Below, one piece after another: positions 9,826 through 16,997 of a stretch of DNA of 64,000 bases. This DNA comes from Poindextera sp036272595 (GTDB lineage: Bacteria; Pseudomonadota; Alphaproteobacteria; Caulobacterales; Caulobacteraceae). Within the stretch, counting starts at the first letter, position 1. The number at the start of each line of letters is the position of its first letter. The stretch covers positions 62,001 to 126,000 of the forward strand of contig DATAYM010000076.1 of assembly GCA_036272595.1 (NCBI GenBank), given 5' to 3'. A program made the translations under genes and the position numbers. A model generated the notes under the pieces. That model was not told the origin of the DNA. It saw only the letters and a list, made by a program, of their open reading frames with translations, and searched no databases.

Positions 9826-11639
9826 GTGTCGAACTCCGCCACCAGGTGGCCGGGCTCGACCTCCTCCAGCCGCGGCAGGTAGATGCCCGCGGTCGGGTCG
9901 ATCGGCAGCTTGGACGGCATGAAGCGCAGGGCGCTGAGCGGATCCAGCGGGCTCGGCGGCTCGCCCACCAGCCGCACCCGCGTCCGCGAGCGTTCGCGCG
10001 CCGGATCGGGGATCGGCACGGCCGACAGCAGTCCCCTGGTGTAGGGATGGCGCGGATGGGCGTAGAGCTGCTCGCGCGAAGCCTGCTCCATCACCCGGCC
10101 CAGATAGAGCACCATGACCCGGTGGCTGATCTCGCGCACTACCGCCAGGTCGTGGCTGATGAACAGCATGGCCATGCCCAGGCGCTTCTGCAGCCCGATC
10201 AGCAGGTCGATGATCTGTGCGCGGATGGAGACGTCCAGCGCCGAGACCGCCTCGTCGCAGATCACCAGCCGGGGTTTCAGGATCATCGCCCGGCCCACCC
10301 CGACCCGCTGGTTCTGGCCGCCGGACAGCTCGTGCGGGTAGCGGTTGATCAGGCCCTGGTCCAGCTCGACCTGGTCCAGCATGGCCCGCACCTCGGCCTC
10401 GCGCTCGGCGCGGGTCATCGCGGGGCGAAAGGCGCGCAGCGGCTCGGCCATGGAATCGCCGACGGTCATGCGCGGATCGAGGCTGGCCAGCGGGTCCTGG
10501 AAGACGATCTGCAGGTCCTGGCGCGCTTCGCGCATGGCCTTCTGGTCGGCCTTGGTGATGTCGCGGCCGATCAGCGTCACCGCTCCAGCCGTCGGCGGGA
10601 TCAGGTTCAGCACCGCCCGCGCCAGGGTCGACTTGCCCGAGCCGCTCTCGCCGACCACGCCCAGCGTCTCGCCCTGGCGCAGGGTGAAGCTCACCCCGTC
10701 CACGGCGCGCAGCAGCTTCGGCTTGGCCAGGAGGCCCTGGCGGATCGGAAACCAGACCTTCAGGTCGTGGGCCTCGATCACGACCTGCGCGTCCGCCGCC
10801 ACCGGGTCGGGCATCGGCCGGCCGCCCCGGTCGTCGCGGTCCAGCCGCGGGATGGCGGCCAGGAGGGCGCGCGTGTAGTCGGTCGCCGGCGCGGCGAACA
10901 CCCGCTCGGCCTCGCCCTCCTCGACATAGGCGCCGTCCTTCATCACCGCGACCCGGTCGGCCAGCCGCGCGATCACCCCCATGTCGTGGGTGACCAGCAC
11001 CATGGCCGTATGGGTCTCGCGCTTCAGCTCGGCCATCAGGTCGAGGATCTCCGCCTGCACCGTCACGTCCAGGGCGGTGGTCGGCTCGTCGGCGATCAGC
11101 AGCTCCGGCCCGCAGGCCATGGCCGCGGCGATCATCACCCGCTGGCGCATGCCGCCGGACAGCTCGTGCGGAAACTGCTTCAGCCGCCGCGCCGCTTCCG
11201 GAATCCGCACCCGCTCCAGCCAGCGCCGCGCCTCTGCCATGGCCTTGTCGTCGGACAGGCCCAGGTGCGCCCGCAGCGGCTCGGCGATCTGCTCGCCGAT
11301 GCTGACGTGGGGGGTCAGCGCGGTCAACGGGTCCTGGAAGATCATGGTCATCTTCGAGCCGCGCAGCCGGTTCAGCGCCGCCGCCTTCAGCCCCAGCAAC
11401 TCATGCCCCTGGAACCGGATCGATCCCTCGGCCCAGCCGTTGTCGGCCAGGAGGCCCATCACGGCCATGAAGGTCTGGCTCTTCCCCGACCCGCTCTCCC
11501 CGACCACGCCCAGGCATTCGCCGCGCGCGACGGACAGCGAAATCCCCCGCACCGCCTGCACAAGCCCGTCATAGGTCTGGAACGCGATGCGCAGCCGGTC
11601 GATGGCCAGGACGGGAATGTTGTCGCCAGTGTCGGGCAA
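9822..11639 (-). CDS. Fused double ATPase of a peptide/nickel-type ABC transporter (DppDF/YejF-like)
   Basis: The 605-residue protein carries two complete nucleotide-binding domains, each with Walker A GESGSGKS, signature LSGGMRQR or LSGGQNQR, Walker B and the oligopeptide-ATPase C-terminal extension. Such fusions energise uptake of peptides, microcins or glutathione with two permeases and a binding protein. None of those partners is in this window. The start is a TTG and there is no permease upstream; the gene is coupled by a 4-bp overlap to the CDF transporter instead. The substrate is unknown. Confidence 0.93.
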   Translation of the reverse strand: MPDTGDNIPVLAIDRLRIAFQTYDGLVQAVRGISLSVARGECLGVVGESGSGKSQTFMAVMGLLADNGWAEGSIRFQGHELLGLKAAALNRLRGSKMTMIFQDPLTALTPHVSIGEQIAEPLRAHLGLSDDKAMAEARRWLERVRIPEAARRLKQFPHELSGGMRQRVMIAAAMACGPELLIADEPTTALDVTVQAEILDLMAELKRETHTAMVLVTHDMGVIARLADRVAVMKDGAYVEEGEAERVFAAPATDYTRALLAAIPRLDRDDRGGRPMPDPVAADAQVVIEAHDLKVWFPIRQGLLAKPKLLRAVDGVSFTLRQGETLGVVGESGSGKSTLARAVLNLIPPTAGAVTLIGRDITKADQKAMREARQDLQIVFQDPLASLDPRMTVGDSMAEPLRAFRPAMTRAEREAEVRAMLDQVELDQGLINRYPHELSGGQNQRVGVGRAMILKPRLVICDEAVSALDVSIRAQIIDLLIGLQKRLGMAMLFISHDLAVVREISHRVMVLYLGRVMEQASREQLYAHPRHPYTRGLLSAVPIPDPARERSRTRVRLVGEPPSPLDPLSALRFMPSKLPIDPTAGIYLPRLEEVEPGHLVAEFDT

Positions 11640-11733
11640 GAGGGCGTCCGCGTGAGGGGGGCTAGGATGGACACAGTAGCGTGGCGGGGTGAGAGCGCCA
11701 ATCGCAGAGCTGACTAGCTAGAGGTCGCTCTTG

Positions 11734-12282
11734 TCAGGTTTTGCCTAAGCCAATCTGAGCAAGCTTGGCTTTGCGAAGGAGATGCTGCGCGAACACCACG
11801 AGTTCCAGGGCCAACTCTGGTTCATCCACCCAGCCAAATTCGTGGGTGGTGGGATTGCGTATTCCTAGCATCGCCCCGGAGTACAGGCGGTGATAGCCCT
11901 TCTGCTCGTCAATCTGTGACTGCGTTTCCATCGTGGTCCACCGCAGGTGTGGAGCATTTGGCGCGAACACCTGATCCATCAACGTAGTGCCGGTCTGAAG
12001 TATGCTCGGCACCCTGTCGGCGATGAATTTGTCGACGGCCTTAAAGGCTTCTGCGACCGATAGATTGTAGTGCCCGGATGCGAACAGATCGGAAGAAACG
12101 GCCCTGATCTCAGGCTCAATCACCAGTCGAGCGAACACGCTGGCGGGTTCCGATGCTTCTGCCGTTGGCGAGGGAAGGCTGAGCATCCGTGGCGCGGGAA
12201 GAGCAAGCACAGACCGGGCCAGACCCGTCTCAAGCAGGTGTTCCTGGAACCTCCGAATACCATCAAGAATTCGGAGCGTCAT
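11734..12282 (-). CDS. TIGR02391/Ymh-type protein with HEPN-like RNase motif
   Basis: The 182-residue protein matches what I know of the Ymh/TIGR02391 family: a conserved C-terminal block with NLSVAEAFKAVDKF, LMDQVFAPNAP and a terminal GAMLGIRNPTTHE. That last segment contains R142-x4-H147, the catalytic signature of HEPN ribonucleases; activity is inference. The start overlaps the upstream DUF5343 gene by 20 bp, so the two are made together. Base composition is clearly more AT-rich than the neighbours, consistent with transfer. A toxin or effector role is plausible but untested. Confidence 0.72.
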   Translation of the reverse strand: MTLRILDGIRRFQEHLLETGLARSVLALPAPRMLSLPSPTAEASEPASVFARLVIEPEIRAVSSDLFASGHYNLSVAEAFKAVDKFIADRVPSILQTGTTLMDQVFAPNAPHLRWTTMETQSQIDEQKGYHRLYSGAMLGIRNPTTHEFGWVDEPELALELVVFAQHLLRKAKLAQIGLGKT

Positions 12283-12985
12283 AGAGGTAGCGTCTCATCG
12301 CCTGAAAGATGGATTCAATCTGTTCTGTGCCCGCATCTGCGCTGATGTGAATCTGGACATTCACGTTCAGTGGAAATGCATCGCTACCAGATCTCAGACC
12401 TCCTGCGCCGCTGTCGCCCTTACCGCCGCGGTCGCCGCTGCCGCCGTTATCAGATGTCCGGCCGCCGCCACGGTTGCTCGCCGCCGCTTGACGTTCCGCT
12501 TTCGGGACCGCAGTCCGCGCGCGAGGAGCGCCTTCACCCTGCGCGGCTTTCACGACACCGCGCGGAGCTTCGTTAGGGGTCGGGCTCGAAATCAGAAGAT
12601 AGGTAGCCGCCTTATTGCCAGCGGCGCCTTGCCCTAGACCCTCTCGTAGAAACCACGAGACCACCTTCTGCCGTTCGGCATCGCCGGGTGGCGCAACGTG
12701 GATTAAGCCCTCGGGGTAGGTCGACTGAATGATCTGCTCCACTGCTTCCGGGTAGGACTCGTCTAGTCGCCATTTCTGCGCCAGAGGCGTCGGTTTGTTC
12801 TCGTCTGAGAGGATGCCGACGCTACGCAACTCTACGAGGTAAGCGCGCGCCGCAGCCTCTTGAACACCAAGCGTCACACCGAGCAAGCGTTCATCTATAG
12901 TAGCATTTGGGGTGCGCTGAAGAATAGAGCGAACGCCCCACCAGACGGTGCTGGGAATCTGGGGGTAGCGAGTTTTATCGGCCAT
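12263..12985 (-). CDS. DUF5343 domain protein, partner of the HEPN-like gene
   Basis: The 240-residue protein has an N-terminal winged-helix-like DUF5343 region (residues 5-135: YPQIPSTVWWGVRSIL, SVGILSDENKPTPLA, and GNKAATYLLI). A Gly/Ser/Arg-rich linker (about 136-203) follows, then a short conserved tail beginning LNVNVQIHISADAGTEQIES. The ATG at 12985 is chosen because AAGGAGAA lies 5 bp before it; an in-frame ATG at 13042 lacks such a site. Sensor, antitoxin or adaptor for the downstream HEPN-like protein is the most likely role, by context only. Confidence 0.75.
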   Translation of the reverse strand: MADKTRYPQIPSTVWWGVRSILQRTPNATIDERLLGVTLGVQEAAARAYLVELRSVGILSDENKPTPLAQKWRLDESYPEAVEQIIQSTYPEGLIHVAPPGDAERQKVVSWFLREGLGQGAAGNKAATYLLISSPTPNEAPRGVVKAAQGEGAPRARTAVPKAERQAAASNRGGGRTSDNGGSGDRGGKGDSGAGGLRSGSDAFPLNVNVQIHISADAGTEQIESIFQAMRRYLYDAPNS

Positions 12986-13108
12986 CAAATTCTCCTTCAT
13001 GTGAAGGATGCCACACAACGATCTTTCGTCAATCGGAATCAAATATACCTATAATCAACGAGATAGGAGGTAGTGTGGGAGTGGTGCGCGACTCGGTAGG
13101 TCGATCCA
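12986..13108 (-). promoter_or_regulatory. AT-rich leader of the DUF5343/HEPN-like pair
   Basis: This stretch is the most AT-rich part of the neighbourhood. On the reverse strand it contains GGTATATTTGATTC, with TATATT as a possible -10, but no convincing -35 at the right spacing. The strong ribosome binding site of the DUF5343 gene lies at 12991-12998. The composition change from the GC-rich flank marks the right side of the inserted segment. Confidence 0.4.
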
Positions 13109-13207
13109 TCAAGCGCGCTCAGTGTCGCTGAGATGGTGCAGCCGCTGGATCGGCGTCGGCCCCTCGAGCAGGGCAATGCGGGGAAAGGTCGAGAGGGCGT
13201 CGATCAC
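13109..13207 (-). pseudogene. Truncated start of a D-cysteine desulfhydrase/ACC deaminase-like gene
   Basis: A GTG-started frame encodes 32 residues including FPRIALLEGPTPIQRLHHLSD. This resembles the extreme N-terminus of PLP-dependent D-cysteine desulfhydrases (E. coli DcyD has [21 protein letters not shown]). It then stops at once, and the rest of a roughly 330-residue enzyme is absent on both sides of the accessory island. It is best read as a scar left when the island replaced the body of the gene. The identification rests on about 25 residues. Confidence 0.5.
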
Positions 13208-13432
13208 GCGCGGTGGGCTCCCAAGGTTCGGCCGTTTCGTTGCGGTCGGGCTTGAGTCCGGTTCTAGCCCGCCGTCACGCACGCTCGGCCAATGCCGCCA
13301 CCGCCGACCCCGGTTCGGCGAACGGTGCAATGAGGTGGTCATGGCGATTATTTCGGCGCAAAAGACGACGGCGTCGCTTTGATTGCTCCGGTCGCCGGTG
13401 GCATACGGGCCGGTAGAGGAGTTGTGCAGTCG
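13208..13432. other. Intergenic stretch without a recognisable gene
   Basis: Between the truncated PLP-enzyme start and the winged-helix regulator I see no gene with family-like content. Short open frames on both strands read as low-quality Arg/Ser-rich sequence. A GAGGAG at the right end serves the regulator. The segment presumably once held the promoter of the truncated gene. Confidence 0.5.
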
Positions 13433-13936
13433 ATGGCCGCGGACGCTTACGATCTGGATATCGATCACCAGACGTTGCTTGATCTGGTGGCGGGGACCTA
13501 TCCGCAGATCGCCCGAGTGCTGCTCAAACCGTTGCTCGACCTTCTGAGCGTGTCGCGCGAGGCGTGCGGCGGCGACGCCGACAAGTTCCTGATCATGCTG
13601 GTGATCGCCATCCGCACCACCGAGCACGCGCTGTTCGCCACCTTCAGCCAGGCGGAGCTGTTGAGCGGCGAGGTGCCGGTGTTTCCGAGCCTGGGGACCA
13701 ATGTGCGTTCGGTGGCCGATTCCATCCGCGCGCCGCGGGAGACGGTGCGGCGCAAGGTGGCCGAGCTGACCGAGGCGGGCTGGATCGCGCGCCAGGGCAA
13801 CGAGCTGCGCTTCACCGCCGTGGCCTATCAGCAGCTGGCCGGCGCGCGCGTGGCGATCGAGCAGCTGGCGGTGCGCAATTTCGAGACCGTGGCCGAACTG
13901 GTGCGCCAGTCCAGGATCCCGGCGCGGGCGCCCTAG
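13433..13936 (+). CDS. Winged-helix transcriptional regulator
   Basis: The 167-residue protein has an N-terminal helical region (DLDIDHQTLLDLVAGTYPQIARVLLKPLL) with no recognised ligand site. A winged helix follows at about 90-145: NVRSVADSIRAPRETVRRKVAELTEAGWIA, then the wing QGNELRFTA. The recognition helix pattern fits DNA binding. The ATG is preceded by GAGGAG at 11 bp. The tail overlaps the convergent response regulator by 4 bp. Target genes and signal cannot be told. Confidence 0.72.
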   Translation: MAADAYDLDIDHQTLLDLVAGTYPQIARVLLKPLLDLLSVSREACGGDADKFLIMLVIAIRTTEHALFATFSQAELLSGEVPVFPSLGTNVRSVADSIRAPRETVRRKVAELTEAGWIARQGNELRFTAVAYQQLAGARVAIEQLAVRNFETVAELVRQSRIPARAP

Positions 13937-14322
13937 GCCTTTTCGCTGTCGCTGGCGGTCAGCGCTTCCAGCGCCGCCATGAGCTGCTCGGTCGTGAAGG
14001 GCTTGGCCAGGGTGCGGTCGGCGCCGATCCGCTCGGCCAGGTCGAGCAGGTTCAGGACCCGCAGCTGGCCGCGGCCGGTGATCGCCAGGATCTTGATGGC
14101 GGGGGAGAGGCGTCGGGCGTGGCCGATCAGTTCGATGCCGTCGACGTCCGGCATGAGGATGTCGGTGATCAGGATGTCGACGGGCGCCTGGCGAAGCCTG
14201 CGCAGCGCCTCGCCGCCGCCTTCGAGCCCCTGGGCCTGGTACCCCTGGTCGCGCAGGGCGCGACAGACCACGTCCAAAAGGATCGGGTCGTCGTCTACGA
14301 CCAGAACCGACGCTGTGGGCAT
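13933..14322 (-). CDS. Single-domain response regulator (CheY-like receiver)
   Basis: The protein is a stand-alone receiver domain with no output module, as in CheY or DivK-type relays. The acidic pocket VVDDDPI, the phospho-acceptor aspartate in ILITDILMPD, the switch threonine in AITG and the lysine in LAKPF are all present. The ATG at 14322 is preferred over a GTG at 14355 because the receiver fold begins right after it. No histidine kinase is next to it; a degenerate GGDEF/EAL-like gene lies upstream on the same strand. Confidence 0.88.
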   Translation of the reverse strand: MPTASVLVVDDDPILLDVVCRALRDQGYQAQGLEGGGEALRRLRQAPVDILITDILMPDVDGIELIGHARRLSPAIKILAITGRGQLRVLNLLDLAERIGADRTLAKPFTTEQLMAALEALTASDSEKA

Positions 14323-14388
14323 GAGGGCGGATCCAGACTCTACTGGCGTCACCAAGCCGGGCGCCGGGCGGGTTTCGCCACCGTGGGT

Positions 14389-14425
14389 GGACCCATTATG
14401 GGCCCCAAGGGCCCAGCTTGGGTCC
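14389..14425. terminator. GC-rich hairpin after the GGDEF/EAL-like gene
   Basis: GGACCC (14389-14394) pairs with GGGTCC (14420-14425), and inside it GGGCCC (14400-14405) pairs with GGGCCC (14409-14414) across a CAA loop. It sits directly at the stop of the leftward gene ending at 14426 and before the response regulator. This fits a transcript end or a small REP-like palindrome. There is no long T tract. Confidence 0.5.
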
Positions 14426-15676
14426 TTATGTCGCAGGCGGCGGCGGCGAGGCGACGCTGGCGTGGGTGAAGCCGGCGACGGCGGCGTCGTCGACGGCGGT
14501 GGGGGCGGGCAGGCCGTGGATAATCAGGTTGGGGCTGACCGTCTGGGCGGCGATGACGAAGGCCTTCATCCGGGTTGCGGCGTCGGGCTGGTTGAGGCCG
14601 AGCAGCGGGGCCTCGACGGCCAGGCCGCGCAGCCCGCAGGCCTTGACCGCGGCCAGGGCCGGCTTGCTGGGGCGCACCCGGCCGACCACGCCGGCGACCA
14701 GCGAGCGGACCAGGCCGGCGGTCTCCAGCAGCCGGCTCGGCGGCACGCCGGCGTCCAGGCCGCAGAGCTCGAGCAGCATGGAGGCGCGCATGGCCTCGCG
14801 CACCGACCGGGTGAGCCCGAGCAGGCGAAGCCGGGCGTGCTGGACCGCCAGCGACGAGAAGCTGACCGGCACGTGCAGGGTGAGCGGGCCGCCCTGGTCG
14901 GCGGATTCTTCCAGCAGGGTGGCGGCATAGGCGAATGTGGCCATGTCGACGGCCTCCAGCTCGGCGGCGCTGGCGCCCAGGGGCACGCCCGCGCGGCCGA
15001 TCACGAACGACATGATCAGGCCGCGGCGCAGGTTCCACACCGGCTCGACGGTCAGGCGGATGTCGAACGGCTCCTGCTTCGGCAGGGCGAGCTCGACGAC
15101 GCTGGTGCGTCCGGCCAGCGGCGGGCGCCAGTCGGCCGGCGGCGACGCCTGGCCGCCCAGCTCTTCGGCGGCGCCGGCGGCGGTCCGGCTGGCGGCGCGG
15201 GCGCGGGCCAGGCGCGCCAGGTCGACCGGCGCCGAGACGATGGCGCCCTCGGCCACGTCGGTGACCACGCGCACGACGATGTCGCCCGAGCGGATCTCGC
15301 CGAGGAAGAACTTCAGCACCTCCTGCAGGATGCTGAGGCAGAGGGCCTGGGCGGCGAAGCCGGGCGCGCTGGGCGCGGCGACCAGGTAGTTGATGTCGTC
15401 GATGCGCACGGCCAGGTCCGCCGGGCCCAGCTTGCGCCGGAACTCCTGCTCAACATGCTCCCAGACGCGGCCCTTCTTGGCGGACCAGCGGTCGCCGAGC
15501 TGGCGGCGGATGGCGTCCAGCCCGATCATGTTGACCGCGCCGGTCTTCAGGACGCCGGAATCGCGGATGCGCTCCAGCGTATCGCGGGCGCTGACCGACG
15601 ATATCCGGTCGATGCGGTTGTCGGCCACCGCCTGCGCGGCGCCGGCGGCCAGGCTGGGAGCGGTGGCGGCGGGCAT
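14426..15676 (-). CDS. Uncharacterised protein with degenerate GGDEF- and EAL-like halves
   Basis: The 416-residue protein has no signal peptide or membrane segment. Residues about 20-140 resemble a GGDEF fold: KLGPADLAVRIDDINYLVA sits where a cyclase would have its GG(D/E)EF loop, but that motif is lost. Residues about 260-400 resemble the EAL fold (TLHVPVSFSSLAVQHARLRL, MLLELCGLDAGVPPSRLLET) without the catalytic glutamate motif. I infer a non-enzymatic sensor or scaffold descended from cyclic-di-GMP enzymes. The alternative is an unrelated alpha/beta protein. Confidence 0.5.
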   Translation of the reverse strand: MPAATAPSLAAGAAQAVADNRIDRISSVSARDTLERIRDSGVLKTGAVNMIGLDAIRRQLGDRWSAKKGRVWEHVEQEFRRKLGPADLAVRIDDINYLVAAPSAPGFAAQALCLSILQEVLKFFLGEIRSGDIVVRVVTDVAEGAIVSAPVDLARLARARAASRTAAGAAEELGGQASPPADWRPPLAGRTSVVELALPKQEPFDIRLTVEPVWNLRRGLIMSFVIGRAGVPLGASAAELEAVDMATFAYAATLLEESADQGGPLTLHVPVSFSSLAVQHARLRLLGLTRSVREAMRASMLLELCGLDAGVPPSRLLETAGLVRSLVAGVVGRVRPSKPALAAVKACGLRGLAVEAPLLGLNQPDAATRMKAFVIAAQTVSPNLIIHGLPAPTAVDDAAVAGFTHASVASPPPPAT

Positions 15677-15758
15677 GGTGGCGCATTATCCAGCCGCCGG
15701 CTTAGTCGGAGCTTAACGTCCGCAATATGCCGCAGGCCTGCGGCTAATCCCGTTTCAT

Positions 15759-15905
15759 CCGCTCATCCCCGCGCACGCGGGGACCCAGGCGTTTTTACCG
15801 CCAAGGACGCCAAGTTCGCCAAGAAGAGTAGAGGTCAGCGCTGCCCCTTGGCGTCCTTGGCGAGCTTGGCGGTAAATCTTCACCCCGCTTTCGCGGGATG
15901 AGCGG
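15759..15905. repeat. Nested palindromic element with shared outer arms and a different inner repeat
   Basis: The outer arms (15759-15789 and 15882-15905) begin CCGCTCATCCCCGCG, as in the elements at 5686 and 22044. The inner arms (about 15797-15826 and 15845-15874) are made of repeated CGCCAAG words (ACCGCCAAGGACGCCAAG and its complement), quite unlike the CACGAAC words in the other two. It lies between the GGDEF/EAL-like gene and galE and has no coding content. Confidence 0.8.
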
Positions 15906-15909
15906 GCTT

Positions 15910-16881
15910 TTACGCGGGCGCCAGATGGAACGCCGCCGCCGTGCGGATCAGGGTGTCGACGTCGGAGCGGCCAGGGGTCCAGCCGAGCAGGCGCTTGGCG
16001 CGGGCGGGATCGGCGACCAGGCAGGGCGGATCGCCGGGTCGGCGCGGGGCCATCTCGTAGTCGATCGGATGGCCCAGCACGCGGCCGGCGGCGGCGACGA
16101 TCTCAAGGTTCGACAGGCCCGATCCGCTGCCCAGGTTCAGCGCCTGGCTCTCGCCGCCTTCCGCCAGAAAGCGCAGGGCGGCGACATGGGCGTCGGCCAG
16201 GTCGCTGACATGGACATAGTCGCGCACCACCGAGCCGTCCGGGGTGGGATAGTCGGAGCCGTAGACCTGCAAGGTGCGGCCGTCGCGCACGGCCTTGAGG
16301 ACGTTGGGGATCAGGTGGGTCTCCGGCTCGTGCCGCTCGCCCGCCTCGCCGTCCGGATCGGCGCCGGCGGCGTTGAAATAGCGCAGGGCGCACCAGGACA
16401 ATCCCTGCGCCCGGCCGACCCAGCGCAGCGCCCCCTCGATCACCCGCTTGGTCTCGCCATAGGGGTTGATCGGGTTCTGCGGCGCGTCCTCCGGGATCGG
16501 ATCGCTGGAGGCCAGGCCATAGACCGCGGCGCTGGAGGAAAAGACCATGCGGTTGACCCCCTCGGCGCCCAGGGCCTCCAGCAGACGCAGGGTGCCGGAG
16601 ACGTTGTTGGCGTAGTAGCGCGCCGGCTCGGCCACCGACTCGGCCACCAGGCTCAGCGCCGCGAAATGCATGGCGGCGACGATATTGTGGTTGCTGATGG
16701 CCGCGCGCACGGCCTCGACATCGCCGAAATCCGCCTCGATCAGCGGTCCCCACTTGACCGCCTCGGCGTGGCCGGTGCGCAGATTGTCCAGGGTGACGGG
16801 CTTGTAGCCAGCTTGGCTGAGCGCTTTGCAGGCATGGGATCCGACATAGCCGGCGCCGCCCAAGACCAGAATGGCGTCCAT
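15910..16881 (-). CDS. galE: UDP-glucose 4-epimerase
   Basis: GalE interconverts UDP-glucose and UDP-galactose (or the GlcNAc forms) for surface polysaccharide synthesis, with tightly bound NAD. The 323-residue protein starts with the Rossmann motif GGAGYVGSH, and has the MHFAALSLVAESV segment, the SSSAAVYG strand and the YGETK catalytic Tyr-Lys pair. RYFNAAGADPDGE and VRDYVHVSDLADAH are the classic GalE blocks. It is divergent from a WbpE-like sugar aminotransferase, so both may serve the same polysaccharide. Confidence 0.93.
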   Translation of the reverse strand: MDAILVLGGAGYVGSHACKALSQAGYKPVTLDNLRTGHAEAVKWGPLIEADFGDVEAVRAAISNHNIVAAMHFAALSLVAESVAEPARYYANNVSGTLRLLEALGAEGVNRMVFSSSAAVYGLASSDPIPEDAPQNPINPYGETKRVIEGALRWVGRAQGLSWCALRYFNAAGADPDGEAGERHEPETHLIPNVLKAVRDGRTLQVYGSDYPTPDGSVVRDYVHVSDLADAHVAALRFLAEGGESQALNLGSGSGLSNLEIVAAAGRVLGHPIDYEMAPRRPGDPPCLVADPARAKRLLGWTPGRSDVDTLIRTAAAFHLAPA

Positions 16882-16997
16882 GGCTAAGGCTCCGGCTCGC
16901 GAGGGTTCAAAGGAAACAGTCGGTTACAGGGATTGTGTCGCCGTTTCCAGGCTTGGCGGCTATGTGCGGCTCACCTTAAGGAAAACCCCTGATTCGC

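Noticed and set aside
12347..12637. Forward frame opposite the DUF5343 linker
   Set aside because: It mirrors the Gly/Ser-rich linker codons on the other strand and has no recognisable content.
12263..13042. Longer DUF5343 protein from the upstream ATG
   Set aside because: The internal ATG at 12985 has a strong AAGGAG site, and the extra 19 residues do not look like the family.
13122..13416. Forward small frames in the gap before the winged-helix regulator
   Set aside because: Arg/Ser-rich composition, no ribosome binding site, overlapping alternative frames and no family resemblance.
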